From positions 28,437,864-28,501,863 of the forward strand of contig NC_084465.1 of assembly GCF_027409185.1 (NCBI RefSeq): 64,000 nucleotides of DNA, read 5' to 3'. The notes under the pieces were generated by a model. It was not told the DNA's origin. It saw nothing but the letters and a program-made list of their open reading frames with translations, and did no database searches. This document shows, piece by piece, positions 46,241-57,610 of the stretch (the first letter of the stretch is position 1; each line of letters begins with the position of its first letter). The DNA is from Cynocephalus volans. Its lineage: Eukaryota; Chordata; Mammalia; Dermoptera; Cynocephalidae. Made by a program: the position numbers and the translations under genes.

Positions 46241-46685
46241 GTAGCTGATTGCCTATGCCTCATGAAATAATAACTGGTCTAATCAACTGCAATCTTAACT
46301 TAATATGACTACCAAACTTTATGCTCAACTGAAAATTTAGTTTTGTAGCAAATTAAACTATTGGCATACATAAGAACTAGTCATAATAACCACAAATGTT
46401 TCTAATCCTGATCTAGACATGTACTACCTATCTGAAAATTGCAGGAAGCCAGCTAATTAACTTTCATAAATAATTTTTGATTATTCGAGTAATTGTATTC
46501 TTTCAATGAAAAAGATTTTTTGCAAATTAATTTGTTTGTATAAATTAATCATAGCAAGGAACATTCCTGTATATTATGCATATTGGCATTAACTCCATAA
46601 ATATATGCAGTAGTGTATTTTTGGTAGAAATATCATTTCTCAAATTATGCAAATTGAATACCTCTAAGTTGATAATCATGATTTT
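46241..46685. other. Unassigned AT-rich sequence
   Basis: Nothing recognised. Confidence 0.4.
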
Positions 46686-46700
46686 TCTGCTGAATGTTTA

Positions 46701-48220
46701 TTGTTTTTATTTAATTTTTAAATGTAATTTTATTTAATATTATTTTTTGCATTCTAGGATGTTGTGGAGCAGTTGAGAGGGAGGAGAGAGGGGAAAGGGG
46801 AAGGAAATGGGATGGAAGAAGGAGGAAGGAGGAGGGGCGGGATTGAGGCCTCTGGCACCCCCCTCATTCCCACAGGGGAGACCGGGGGGCTTCCAGCAGT
46901 GACTTGGTCATTGCCAGGCTGGTCAGGGGTGTGTGGCAAAAGCCCTCACCCCCCGCTACTCCAGCTCAGGAACCCACGGCCCTTCTTACTGAGGCTTGTT
47001 GGTCATCACTGGGCTGGCTGCATGTGTTGGGTGGGTGTAGCTGAGGCCCTCGGTGCCCCCACCACCATGGGTTAGGAAATCCCGGGACATTTCTGTGGCG
47101 CCTTGGTGATCACTGCTGGTCTGGCTGCAGGTGTTGGGGGTGTGTGGCTGAGGCTCTCATCCCTCACCCTTGGGATTGTCTGGGGGTGTAAGGGGGGGCA
47201 TTGCTGAGCCCCCCAACCGTCCTGCCTTTCTGGCTTGGTAGCCCAGGGGACTTCCAGTCCTTCTAGGTGTTATAGGTGTTCTTTGGTGAAATGAGACCTT
47301 TACTAGTTAATATCAAACTTTGTCTCTGGTTGCAGGTACTTTTTTTCTTTCAGTTCTGTGTTGGATTATTTGCTGTTCCTACCTTAAGCTCTGCACTGAA
47401 ACTAATTTGCTTACTTCTAAAATGGGGGAACTTCTTGTGGGGACCAGCACTTGAGCCCTGCAGTTGAGCTAAATTGCTGCTTTGCTGCTGATTCCCTAGG
47501 GAAGGCTTTTTGTGCAGCACAGGTTTTAATAGTTGACTTTATAGGTACTTCCGGCTCTCTAGAGATCCAGTGCACCTGGGTTGTGTAGAAACTCTGGTTT
47601 GGGCCTGAGTCTTTTCATCAAACTGCACCCCATGCAATTCTGTATTCCTGACCAGTCTCCTCTGAGTGGTCTTTCACTGATTGGGGTGCAGATCTGCTGT
47701 CCTTGCTGTGTCCCAGTGTTTTCTCAGTGGGCCCATCTCCCCCACTGCCCATGCTGCAAACACTTCCCATGGGACGGGCCATGTGCTGATCCCTTGTGAT
47801 GACTCACCAGCTTCTGAGTGTCTCCTTTTTTTCAGTTGTTGTGGCTCCTTGCTCCTATGTGGGTCCACAGGAACCCTATTAGTGGTCTTGCTGGCCTGGG
47901 GCCACCAAGGCCCTCTTCTGCCCTGCTGCCTCCTAGCAACTTCATCTTAGGGGCACGGCTACAATTTTTGTCAGCTCCTGCTCTGAGCACTCAGCAGCTC
48001 CAGCCTGGAAGTGGCTGGGGTTTGAAATGGTCAGAGCAGATTTTTCTTTCTCTCATCGTGGCTTCTCCCTCCTTCATGCACTCCGTAGGTCTCTCCTCCT
48101 TATCCCCTGAACTCTAGCATCCCCATCTTGGCTGTCATTGCTTTTTTATAGTTGTAAATTGGTTGACTTGTGGGAGAGAGTGATGCTGGGGACTGTCAAT
48201 TCTGCCATCTTGACTGGGAG
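46701..48220 (-). mobile_element. L1 5'UTR-only element with perfect TSD
   Basis: About 1.52 kb on the minus strand. Its 5' end at 48220 begins CTCCCAGTCAAGATGGC, carrying the YY1-type CAAGATGGC of L1 starts. The first roughly 950 bases match the 5' UTR part of the element at 5232-6669. The rest (about 46757-47270) is GC-rich, UTR-like and without ORF1. It ends in an AT-rich tail (46701-46756). Perfect 15-bp TSD TCTGCTGAATGTTTA at 46686-46700 and 48221-48235. No ORF1 or ORF2 is present. Confidence 0.75.
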
Positions 48221-48367
48221 TCTGCTGAATGTTTAATAGAAGGAAATTTTTTTCATTTTCTTTTTTTTTTTATTAGTTTGGTATTTTTAATCAGAAAGTA
48301 AATTAATGAAAACTCATGCAATTAAAACAGTAAACTTTATATAATCTGTGGGGAGACAGCAATTATA

Positions 48368-48500
48368 CCAGGCTGTAAACTCCATGAAAGTGGAGGTCAT
48401 GTTTTCTTTTGGTTCACAAGAACATCTCCCAACCTTTAGTACCTCTAATAGTTAGCATGTAGTAGGTACTCAGTAAATATTTGTTACATGAATTAATCAA
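48368..48500 (+). repeat. L2 3' tail
   Basis: 'ctgtaaactccatgaaagtggaggtcatg...agcatgtagtaggtactcagtaaatatttgttacatgaatta' is the L2 end. Confidence 0.7.
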
Positions 48501-48675
48501 AATATTCTAATTGTATGTTTGATATTTATAGAGGATAAGCTACCAATGCCGGATCCCAATGTGGTCGTTAACAGGTCAAGTTGCTGGTTTGTGTCTCAGT
48601 TTATAAAGAAACCAGGGGTAAAAAGTATGTTCTAACTTTTAAGTAGAAAGGGCAAGAAAATATGTCTGATTTCTT

Positions 48676-48847
48676 TTTCTTTTCTTTTTTTTAAAGATGA
48701 CCGGTAAGGGGATCTCAACCCTAGGCTTGGTGTTGTTAGCACCACGCTCAGCCAGTGAGCTAACTGGCCATCCCTACATAGGATCCAAACCCGTGGCCTT
48801 GGTGTTATCAGCACCACACTCTCCCAAGTGAGCCATGGGCCAGCCCT
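48676..48847 (-). mobile_element. Dimeric CYN-like SINE with 17-bp TSD
   Basis: On the minus strand the first unit is 'gggctggcccatggctcacttgggagagtgtggtgctgataacaccaaggccacggg', the second 'ggccagttagctcactggctgagcgtggtgctaac...ccttaccggtcatc', with a poly-A tail. Perfect TSD AATATGTCTGATTTCTT at 48659-48675 and 48848-48864. This copy shows the two-unit structure most clearly. Confidence 0.92.
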
Positions 48848-48906
48848 AATATGTCTGATTTCTTATTGCATAGTTCATGTGAGAAAAGTTTGTTCAGATT
48901 TACTGT

Positions 48907-49018
48907 TTTAGGGGGGCAGGGCCAGTTAGGTTAGAGGGCTATGTTGTAACACCAAGGTCAAGGGTTCAAAAAACCACCAGCCAGCAACCAAAAAACAAAA
49001 ACAAAACCACACAAAGAA
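48907..49018 (+). mobile_element. CYN-like SINE, monomeric
   Basis: 'gggccagttaggttagagggctatgttgtaacaccaaggtcaagggttcaaa' and an A/C-rich tail. TSD CAGATTTACTGT at 48895-48906 and 49019-49030. Confidence 0.82.
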
Positions 49019-49179
49019 CAGATTTACTGTGTTTCTACCTATATGAGTTCAGAGGCATGCAGGTTTGGTTCAATTACCCGTCTTATCCCTTTCATTTTTG
49101 CATAACGTCAGGCTTGGAATTAACTTCAAAGTTAGCTTTTTCACTCCAAACTTCCATCAAATGTTTGAATTCCCTTCAC

Positions 49180-49660
49180 ATACTTCTGCCAAGGGCCCAG
49201 CCAAAGTTTCCAAATGATGGGGAACTTAGTACCTCCTGAGGCAATTCATTCAATTTTAGGACAGTTTGTCTAGAAAATTCTTTATTCTATCACACTGAAA
49301 TTGGTCTTCCTGTGCTTCTCACACCCCAGCAAGGGTGGGTATATGGAACACATAATTCCTCTTCCATCCAATATCCCCATATGTAGCTGAAGATGTCTCT
49401 GGGTAGGCGAAATCTCTCCACTTCGTGCAAACATCCCCTTCGTGGAGGACATTGTTTCAAGTCTCTTCCCTTTCTGGGCAATCTCTCAGTGAATGTGTAT
49501 CCATTTAAAAAATATCTCTTTTAAAGTGTGATGTCCAGACAGAGTCCAGCATTTTAGGTGTGGTTTATGTTCAACCTACCAAAATACAGGGTATGAAGAT
49601 AGCCACAAGTGTCCCATTTTCTTACGGGAGTGTAGTAAAAGTTCCTATGAATCTTCAGCA
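49180..49660 (+). repeat. L3/CR1 LINE fragment
   Basis: 'tacctcctgaggcaattcattcaattttaggacagtttgtctagaaaattctttattctat', 'ctcttttaaagtgtgatgtccagacagagtccagcattttaggtgtggtttatg' are diagnostic of the ancient CR1/L3 3' region. Confidence 0.7.
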
Positions 49661-50490
49661 ACTTCTCATGTAAATATCAGAGCTAAAGCATTTTAGATTG
49701 GGAAACGTGATGCTTTCCCAGGTCACATAAAAAATTACCAGAGAGAATATGCATTTTCTTTTATCTCTATGCTCAGGGAACATATGAAGTCTAAAATAAA
49801 GCTGGCTAATGTTTTTGCCTTGCTTATACTTGAGATAGTGGGTGTAAAGTGCCTAGCCTGGTGTCTGGTACTCAAGAAATCTGTTGGCTCCTTTCCCCTC
49901 GCCACCTCTTTATATTTTTTCTTGGAATTTTTCTTCCTTTTTTAGACACAAGAATAATTCAAGAATGAACAAGTAGACTATAACATATCTTCTGTAGACT
50001 CTCTTAATTCTCAGAAGACAGGAGTTCTTTTTTTTCTTTAAGTGACAGTGTAAAGGACAGTTAGATGAAATACAAATCTAGATAGTTTCAAATATATCCA
50101 AGTAAAATGTAACACTTTAGTTCAGCAATCTTTAGATCTTCATTTTACTTATCTAGTTAACTTGTGCATTATTTTGTATCTTCATTTATCTGACTGGGTT
50201 GTGTGTTTAAAATGAGCTTCTTAAGACTAGAAAGACAAGAATAAAAAAATGAGGGGTTTCAATGACATATTTTCTCACCTTATTGTATTATAGTTCTCAG
50301 TTCTCAGTTTAACAAGTAATTTAAAAAAGAGAACTAACGGTGATGGGGGTATTTTTGAATATCCTATAGTAGTTGTTCAGTTGTTCCTTTTTAAAAAAAA
50401 CTTCTGAGAAATGTAAAGCAACTTTGTTCCTGTAAATGAAACTGCCATTACCAACAGCTCTGTCACACTGTCTCTCGTAGTGATAAGATC
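49661..50490. other. Unassigned intergenic sequence
   Basis: Nothing recognised. Confidence 0.4.
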
Positions 50491-50494
50491 ATTA

Positions 50495-50549
50495 AAAACA
50501 CACTGAACTTTTTTTTTTTTTTTTTTTTTTTTAAAACACACTGAACTTT
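50495..50549 (-). mobile_element. Poly(A)-only insertion (poly-T on +) with TSD
   Basis: A T run (50509-50532) lies between two perfect copies of AAAACACACTGAACTTT (50495-50511 and 50533-50549). It contains no L1 or SINE body. This is what remains when target-primed reverse transcription copies only the tail. Confidence 0.75.
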
Positions 50550-52690
50550 GAGCCACTTTTTTTCAAAGGTATTTATTTTAGAAAAGAGAGTGAAATTAGA
50601 TTTAGGTATTCTCCCACAAAGTACCAAGAAGAAAGTGTCACTGTATGCCACTGAAAACAATATTAGCTCCAGCATCTAGGTGTCACTGGATGAATTAGTA
50701 CTGCCTGGCATCATAGGTCTTGCCAAGAATCTGGATACTGGATTCTGTGGGGCTTTCTCCTAACTAGAAACTACTGTGCCTGAGTGGAGGGAGTAATTCC
50801 CTGATGTTCTTTGTCAAAACTCTCACCAAACTAACCTTTTTCTTACTCTGTATATGACAATCGTAACACTGAAATTGCTTTATAAACAGTGTGCAGACCT
50901 CAATAGCTGATGACTTGAAAGAAGAAGAAACACACAGCAAACCTCCTGACTTTGTGTAAAATACCTTCATATGCTCTGATTCTAGAGATTTCTTAGATTC
51001 AAGATATAAAACTTTCATTTGAAAAAAATTAGAAAGGTAGAATAAAAAAATTAATGTCAATTTTAAAAGATTAAAAATGTGGTCATTCTGTAGATCAGGG
51101 TATCATTTTAGAAATTATTTAAAATATCAGAGACATGTCATACATGCAAACACCCCTCATCTAATTAAAACATTCTGTTAACATAGTGTTTTGTTGTAGG
51201 TCTATGTGTTCAGCTGGAATTAAAACTTGAAGCATAGGTATGGATTTTTAACTTTTTACTCAATTCCCATAGGCCAAAATGAACATTTTTTTCTGATACT
51301 TTGTCATTAGAGTTGAGACATATCTCACTTTTCCAGAGAAGGTTTTGGATTTGGTAGTTCAGATTAAGATGCTTAATGAAGTTAAAGTTACAAGTTCATG
51401 CACGTAAAAGGGCTAATTTTATCCTGTTCCACAGTTGTTAACTGCAGCCTTGTTCTTAGTCTTGCAAATAAATCTCCTTGGCCATAATAAGGAGGAGCAG
51501 CTGGGAGAATGAATGAAAAACTCAAAATACCTTTTGATGATATGTTATCAAATGCAAAGTTCTCCAATGACAACCTATTCAAATTGAATCACATAGCATT
51601 TACAATTTATAATCTAGGATGAATTACTCTGCTAACACATAACAATAGATAATCTATTAGTCAGGTATCTTTACAAAATAAGTCTTGGTAACATTATAAT
51701 ATTTTACTTGGAAAAAATAACACGTTATTATTCATCATCTTTTATTATCTCTACCCTAATTCAAGTGAGTTAAAAAAGTGATGCTGTGAACACTCTGACT
51801 CCCTGCTCAGATGCTGCTGTTGTTTACACAACCTCTTAGACACCTTATAGATGCCATGGCTTCAATCATCTCTCTTGTGCTTGTGTTAGGTGATTATCAC
51901 GAAAAAGTGCACTTTTTACATGCCTCCATTATTTGATTGGGAGCTCCCCAATAATTAGACTAGAAACTCCAAGAGCATAAGAACCTCCTATCTTATTCAT
52001 AGATACATTCCTAAGACCTAGCACATAGGCATTAAGTAAATTTTTGTTGACTAAAGGGAAGAAACCTTGTTTCACTCCTCAGTATGATCTTAGTTTGGCA
52101 TGATGTTTGGAATATAATACATGCTGCTTAAGTATCGTTTAAATAGATTTTCTAATAATAAAGTAGCACCAGAGTAATTACAAACTTTTCTAACTTTCAT
52201 ATTAACCAAGAGTAAACCAAAAAACAGTTTCAAGTTAAATAACTGATCATTAGTTTCTAATATAGTATAGACTAAATCCAATTAACTTTTACTCTTTTAA
52301 TTTTGCTTTGACACTGATAATTTCTAAAACCTAAGTAGGGATATCAAAGTCACTATTTAAAGGAGTTTCTGTAATAAAACCATTGTTACTTCCCCACAAA
52401 TTACCTATTAATAACAAAAGAAAAAATAGTAACTACACAGTAGGGAAACTAAATAATCCCTTAAGCTAGTGATGAAGATTAATATCAGACATCACATTGC
52501 CTCTGAATGTAATATCCTGAGAAAGACCCATAATTTATGTTGCATTCCATTAAGAAATGTAATCATGAAAAAAAAAATGAGAAAAATCCAAATGGACTCA
52601 TTCTATAAAACAGCTGGCCTGTGTTCTTCAAAATGTCTTGAAAGACAAGGAGTGGCTGAAGAACTGTTCCAGGTTAAAGGAAAGTAGAGA
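50550..52690. other. Mostly unique intergenic sequence
   Basis: About 2.1 kb without a gene. A likely L2 tail lies at about 51940-52060 ('agactagaaactccaagagcataagaacctcc...agcacataggcattaagtaaatttttgttgac'). Confidence 0.4.
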
Positions 52691-52699
52691 CGTGATAAC

Positions 52700-53104
52700 T
52701 AACTGCAATATGTGATCCTGGATTGGGTGCTATATTTATCAGCACCACCACCAACAAAAAATCCATAAAAGATTTTATCAAGATAAATGACAAAATTATG
52801 TTATAGACTGTAGATTAAATAATAGTACGGTAGCAATGTTAAATTTAGTGAATTTGATAGCTGCACTGTGGTTATGTAAGAGAATAATATCCCCGCTTTC
52901 AGAAAGTACGCACTGAGGTAATAAAGGATCAAGGAGCATGATGTATGCAGCCTACTCTCAGATGGGAAAAAAAACATCACATGTGCATATGGAGACGGAG
53001 GTGGGGGGAATAAAGCAAGTACAGCAAAATGCTAAAAACTGATGAATCTGGGTAAAGGGAGTATAGGAATTATTTATATAATTTTGAAGTTATTTCAAAA
53101 TTAA
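52700..53104 (+). repeat. Ancient interspersed repeat, unnamed
   Basis: 'ggttatgtaagagaataatatccccgctttcagaaagtacgcactgagg', 'gatgaatctgggtaaagggagtatagg' and 'tttgaagttatttcaaaattaaaagttaaa' match the layout of an old mammalian repeat I recall but cannot name with certainty. It abuts the L1 at 53105. Confidence 0.45.
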
Positions 53105-54362
53105 AAGTTAAAAAAACAGAAAAAAGAGTTCTCCTTTCCCCACATCCTTGCCAGCATTTATTATTCTTGATCTTTTTAATAATGGTGAGTCTAACGGGAG
53201 TGAGATGATATCTCAATGTGGTTTGATTTTCATTTCTCTGATGGCTACTGATGTTGAACATTTTTTCATGTACCTGTTGGCCATTTGTATGTCTTCCTTT
53301 GAGATATGTCTATTCATCTCCTTTGCCCATTTTTAATTGGATTATTTGCTTTTTACTGTATAGTTTGAGTTTTTTGTATATTCTGGATATTAATCCCTTG
53401 TTGGATGTATAGTTTGCAAATATTTTCTCCCATTCCATAGGTTGTCTTTCTGCTCTATTGATTGTTTCCTTTGCTTTACAGAAGCTTTTTAGTTTGATAT
53501 AATATCATTTATTTATTTTTTCTTTTGTTGCTTGTTATTTTGGGGTCTTATTCACAAAATTTTTCCCTAATCCTACTTCCTGGACTGTTTCCCCTATGTT
53601 TTCCTTTAGTAACTTTACAGTTTCAGGTCTTATATTTAAGTCTTTAATCCATTTTGAGTTGATTCTGGTATATGGTGAGAGGTACAGGTCGAGTTTCATT
53701 TTTCTGTATATGTATGTCAACTCTTCTATGCTGTTGGTGGGACTGTAAATTAACACAGCCATTATGGAAAACAGTGTGGAGGTTCCTCAAACAACTACAG
53801 ATAGAACTACCATATGATCCAGCAACCCCACTACTTGGTACGTATCCAATGGAATGGAAATCATCATGTCACAGGGATACATGCACTTCTATGTTCATTG
53901 CAGCTCTATTTACAATAGCCAAGAGTGGAACCAACCTAAGTGTCCATTGATGGGTGACAGGATAAGGAAAATGTAATATATATATACACAATGGAATACT
54001 GCTCAGCCATAAAAAAGAATGAAATTCTGCCATTTGCAGTAACACGGATGAGTCTGGAGAAAATTATGTTAAGTGAAATAAGCCACACAAAGAAAGAGAA
54101 ATACTGCATGTTCTCACTAGTAACCGGCTGCTAGGAAGGAAGGAAGTGAGGGAGGGAGGGAGGAAGGAAGGAAGGAAAGAAAGAAAGAAAAGACCACAAC
54201 ATTACATTGAACTTTCAGAAGGAGAGACCAAACCTGATGATACTAGAGATGAGGGGGAGGCAGGAAGGGGGTTTGGGAAATGATAGGTCAGGTAAAGGGC
54301 ATAAAGAAATATCACAATTTGTAAGAATGAATATGCTAATAATAAATAAAAATTAAAAAAAT
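53105..54362 (+). mobile_element. Twin-primed (5'-inverted) lineage-specific L1
   Basis: 53105-53725 is L1 in reverse orientation ('ccacatccttgccagcatttatt...gttgattctggtatatggtgagagg'). From about 53727 the sequence is forward L1 ('gctgttggtgggactgtaaatt') through the 3' UTR with a GGAA/GAAA tract (54133-54190) and a tail 'aataaataaaaattaaaaaaa'. In L1 coordinates the inverted block ends where the forward block begins, which is the signature of twin priming. The TSD is obscured by A-rich flanks. Confidence 0.85.
54133..54190 (+). repeat. GGAA/GAAA tract in L1 3' UTR
   Basis: 'ctaggaaggaaggaagtgagggagggagggaggaaggaaggaaggaaagaaag': imperfect tetranucleotide purine tract at the position equivalent to the (CTTC)n of the L1 at 20201-20883. 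Confidence 0.85.
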
Positions 54363-54713
54363 AAGTGAACAAACCTCCCCTACCCCTCAAAAAACAAACA
54401 AAAATCACAATCTTTACATGATTTTACATGATGACCAGTAGTTTCAAGTGTCCAGCTATGGCATATATTCTGTAATAGGATTTCTAATTCGGTACAATAG
54501 TGGTTCCTGCAATAGTCCTTGTATGGTTGTTCTCTATATTGAAAATGAGTGTTGTATTAGACCAAGGGCCTAACTAAACTAAATCAGTAAAATTGATTTT
54601 TTTCCCACTAAACTTTTTCTTGTTATATTTATTGCAAAAAATGAGTTATCGATATTCTTCTTTTGCACAATAGAAATAGAAAGTCATTTACTCAAGCCAA
54701 TCCAGTAACTTTT

Positions 54714-54811
54714 CTGGGGGCGGGGGCAGCTACCTGGTACAGGGATTGAAACTTGGACCTTGGTGTTATCAGCACCACACTCTAACCAACTGAGCTAACC
54801 TGCCAGCCCTA
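54714..54811 (-). mobile_element. CYN-like SINE, monomeric
   Basis: On the minus strand: 'agggctggcaggttagctcagttggttagagtgtggtgctgataacaccaaggtccaag...ccaggtagctgcc'. TSD TCCAGTAACTTTT (54701-54713) and TCTAGTAACTTTT (54812-54824), one mismatch. The A tail is short and G-rich. Confidence 0.85.
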
Positions 54812-55154
54812 TCTAGTAACTTTTAATGATTGCATATTATATGCCAGGTAATATGCTACATGATAACAAAACAAAGAGAAATAAGTTATGGTCTGTGTTT
54901 CTGACAAATGGCAGAGTCAGATACTTAATCAGAATGATGTAATACAAGAGCAGGAGGATAGATAGTACAATTGTCTGTGGGAGCTAGTTTCACATAAGTG
55001 ACATCAGAGGTGGGTCTTGAAGTGTGGATTAAGAGTTTTCCAGGTGGAGGGAAAGGATATTTCTAGGTATGAGGAGTAAGTAGTATGTACATAGGAACAA
55101 AGCCTTGAAAAGTTCAGTAGTCATTTCTGATTTTATGCCAGATGTAACTCAGAG

Positions 55155-56620
55155 GCATTAAAACCTAGTTCAGCTACTTGAAAAATTTTATTGTGAAATA
55201 CTACACACATTCATAAAAGTGTATAAAGCATAACTACCAGCTTACTGAGTTATATTATAAAGCAAATATATATATAACAATTATGGAGGTCAAAATCTAT
55301 GAAATGGCCAGTAACCCCCAAATCATCACTCCCCCATGCAGTACCACTTCCCAATCCTCTCCTTTCCCCAAAGGTAATCACTATTCTTTTAATAGCTGTT
55401 TTAATATTTATAGTACACATTTTCACCTTTTCACAGTCTACCTTCTGTATACCTCTTCACATATAGTATAAGACACTATTCTGATTCTCATATCTTTACT
55501 ATTTAGAAATGCATTTCTAAACATTACATTGTTAAAAAATTTTAAACAGAAGTGAAAGATACACACAGAAGAATGCACAAGTATAAATGACAACTCGAAG
55601 ATTTACCTTAAGAGAAACACACACATAACCATCACACAGCTGTTAAAGTAGAAAATCACCAGCTGGCCAGAAGAATTCCTTGTGCCCTTTTCCAATCAAT
55701 TACTGCACTTCCTTTTTTCCCAAAGGTAACCACTGATTAGTTTTGTGGAATCATATAGTCTACAATTTTGTGTCTGACTTCTTTCACTCCACACTGTTTT
55801 TTTTAGATTTCATTATACATTCCATTATATATTTTTTTGAGATTCATCCATTGTCATATGTAGCTAGAATTCATTTTCATTGATAGCATTCTATTATATG
55901 AATTTGCTCTAGTTTATTTATTCATTCTGTTGATGGACATTTGCATTGTTTTTAGTTTTTGTATATCACAAATAAAGCTGCTTTGAAGGTTCTTGTACCT
56001 GTTTTTTGGCGTATATGTGCATGCATTTCTGATGTGAAGTACCTTGTGAGTAAACTTGCTGGGTCATAAGGTAGGGACATTCAAATTTAGTAGATAATGT
56101 CAAACACTTTTCCAAAATGATTGTTCTACTGTGCACTTTCACCAGCAGTTTACGAGTGTCCCCTTTGATCCATATTATCTCCATAGGAATTCCAAATCAG
56201 TTCTTGGAGGTGTCTTTTTAATTTAATTTAGCCATCTGGTGGGTATATAGTGATATCTCATTGTGGTTTTAATTTGTATTTCTTTATTAATAAGATTGAA
56301 CACATTTTCATATTTTTTAACATTTACTGACAAATTTAAACATACACAAAATAAACAGTACAGTATAATGAATCTTCCTGTACTTATCACACAGCTTCAA
56401 CTATTGTCAACATTCTGCCATTCTTGTCTCATATATCCTTCCACCCATATCCGCCCCTACTCTATTACTTTTTACACTTTTTAAAGTTGAATTTGCATAC
56501 ATTGAAAAATGTTAGTGGTACAATTTTAACAAACTGATATGCCTATGTAACTGACACCTCTATCATCTCCGCCTAAAATTACCTTGTGTCCCATACACCC
56601 TCCCTACCCAGTTTAACTAA
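55155..56620 (-). repeat. Mosaic of old L1M 3' ends
   Basis: Reversed L1M: 'ccaaaggtaaccactgattagttttgtggaatc', 'tttgtgtctgacttctttcactccacac', 'ttgctgggtcataaggtagggac', 'ccaaaatgattgttctactgtgcactttcaccagcag'. The segments at 55330-55480 and 56335-56600 are separate L1M 3' UTR pieces. No ORF survives. Confidence 0.7.
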
Positions 56621-56689
56621 TTTTTGCTTTGTAGATTTTCGCAAAGGGTGAGAAATCCAATGTGTTTGGAGCATAAAGTGTGTGAAGTT

Positions 56690-56880
56690 GTGGAAGGGCC
56701 GGTATAATAGTATTTATTGTATACTGTGTTCTCGGTCCTGTTGAGTGCTTTCTTCATTAACTCTGAAAGTACTGCACAGCTGAGGAAATTGAGGATCAAG
56801 AGAGATTCTCACTTGCTTGGTCACGGGACTTGGGAGTGATGGAGAGAGGACTCCCAGAGTTTTCTGAGTCCAAAAACACA
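56690..56880 (-). repeat. MIR SINE, reversed
   Basis: 'ctgcacagctgaggaaattgaggatcaagagagattctcacttgcttggtcacgggacttgg' is a reversed MIR core. Confidence 0.6.
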
Positions 56881-56994
56881 AGCTCTTTTTACTAATGTTT
56901 CTTGGTAAGATTTGGCTTATTCATCTATGCAACTGGCAGTTGAAAGGAATTTTGAATTGGGAGTAATGTCAGATTTGCTTGGACTTTAATTCTG

Positions 56995-57485
56995 TTGATA
57001 GAGTGGAATATTAGAGTGAGGGAGAGATTGGTGGTAGGGAGACCATGGAGGTGGTTATTGCAATGGTTCAGAGATGAGGTTTGGGACTAGAAAATTGAAG
57101 GTGCAAATGGAGACAGGAAACTGTATTTCCTAGACCTTTCTGAGGTATAACCAGTAGCTTATGGCTCTAGGTTAAATGTTGGGGATAAGTGAGAAGAGAA
57201 GCCTTGTACACAGGCAATTTTCATTACTGTGCATCTTTGCTTATGCTCCTCTCTATGACTCCTAGATTTTACCTTGAGCATCTGAACGAATAGCAACACT
57301 GTTATTAAAATTTGGAAGATGAAGAACAGGTTTGGTGAGAAGATAAATTTAGTTTTGGTCCTGCTAATTTTGAGGTGCCTGGGGAACTGCAGATGGTTTG
57401 TCTCATAGGCAGTTAGAAACGTGACTTAGAGGATCCAGGGACAGGTCTGAGCTGGAGATAAAATTTTAGGAATCATCAGAATATA
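56995..57485 (-). repeat. Ancient mammalian repeat, unnamed
   Basis: 'gaccatggaggtggttattgcaatggttcagagatgagg', 'ttagttttggtcctgctaattttgaggtgcctggggaactgcagatgg' and 'ggcagttagaaacgtgacttagagg' recur in many mammalian genomes as an old interspersed repeat. I recall the pattern but not the family name. Orientation is arbitrary. Confidence 0.4.
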
Positions 57486-57489
57486 TGTG

Positions 57490-57610
57490 TCTTGAAGCAC
57501 AGGCTCTGTACTCAGATAAAGGTATAAATCCTAGCTCAGACAATAATTGTCTGTTTCCTTATTTGTAAAATGGGGCAATATCTAACCCAGGATCTTTGTA
57601 AGGATTCTCC
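57490..57610 (+). repeat. MIR SINE remnant
   Basis: 'aggctctgtactcagataaaggtataaatcctagctc...cttatttgtaaaatggggcaatatctaacc' is a sense MIR. Confidence 0.6.
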
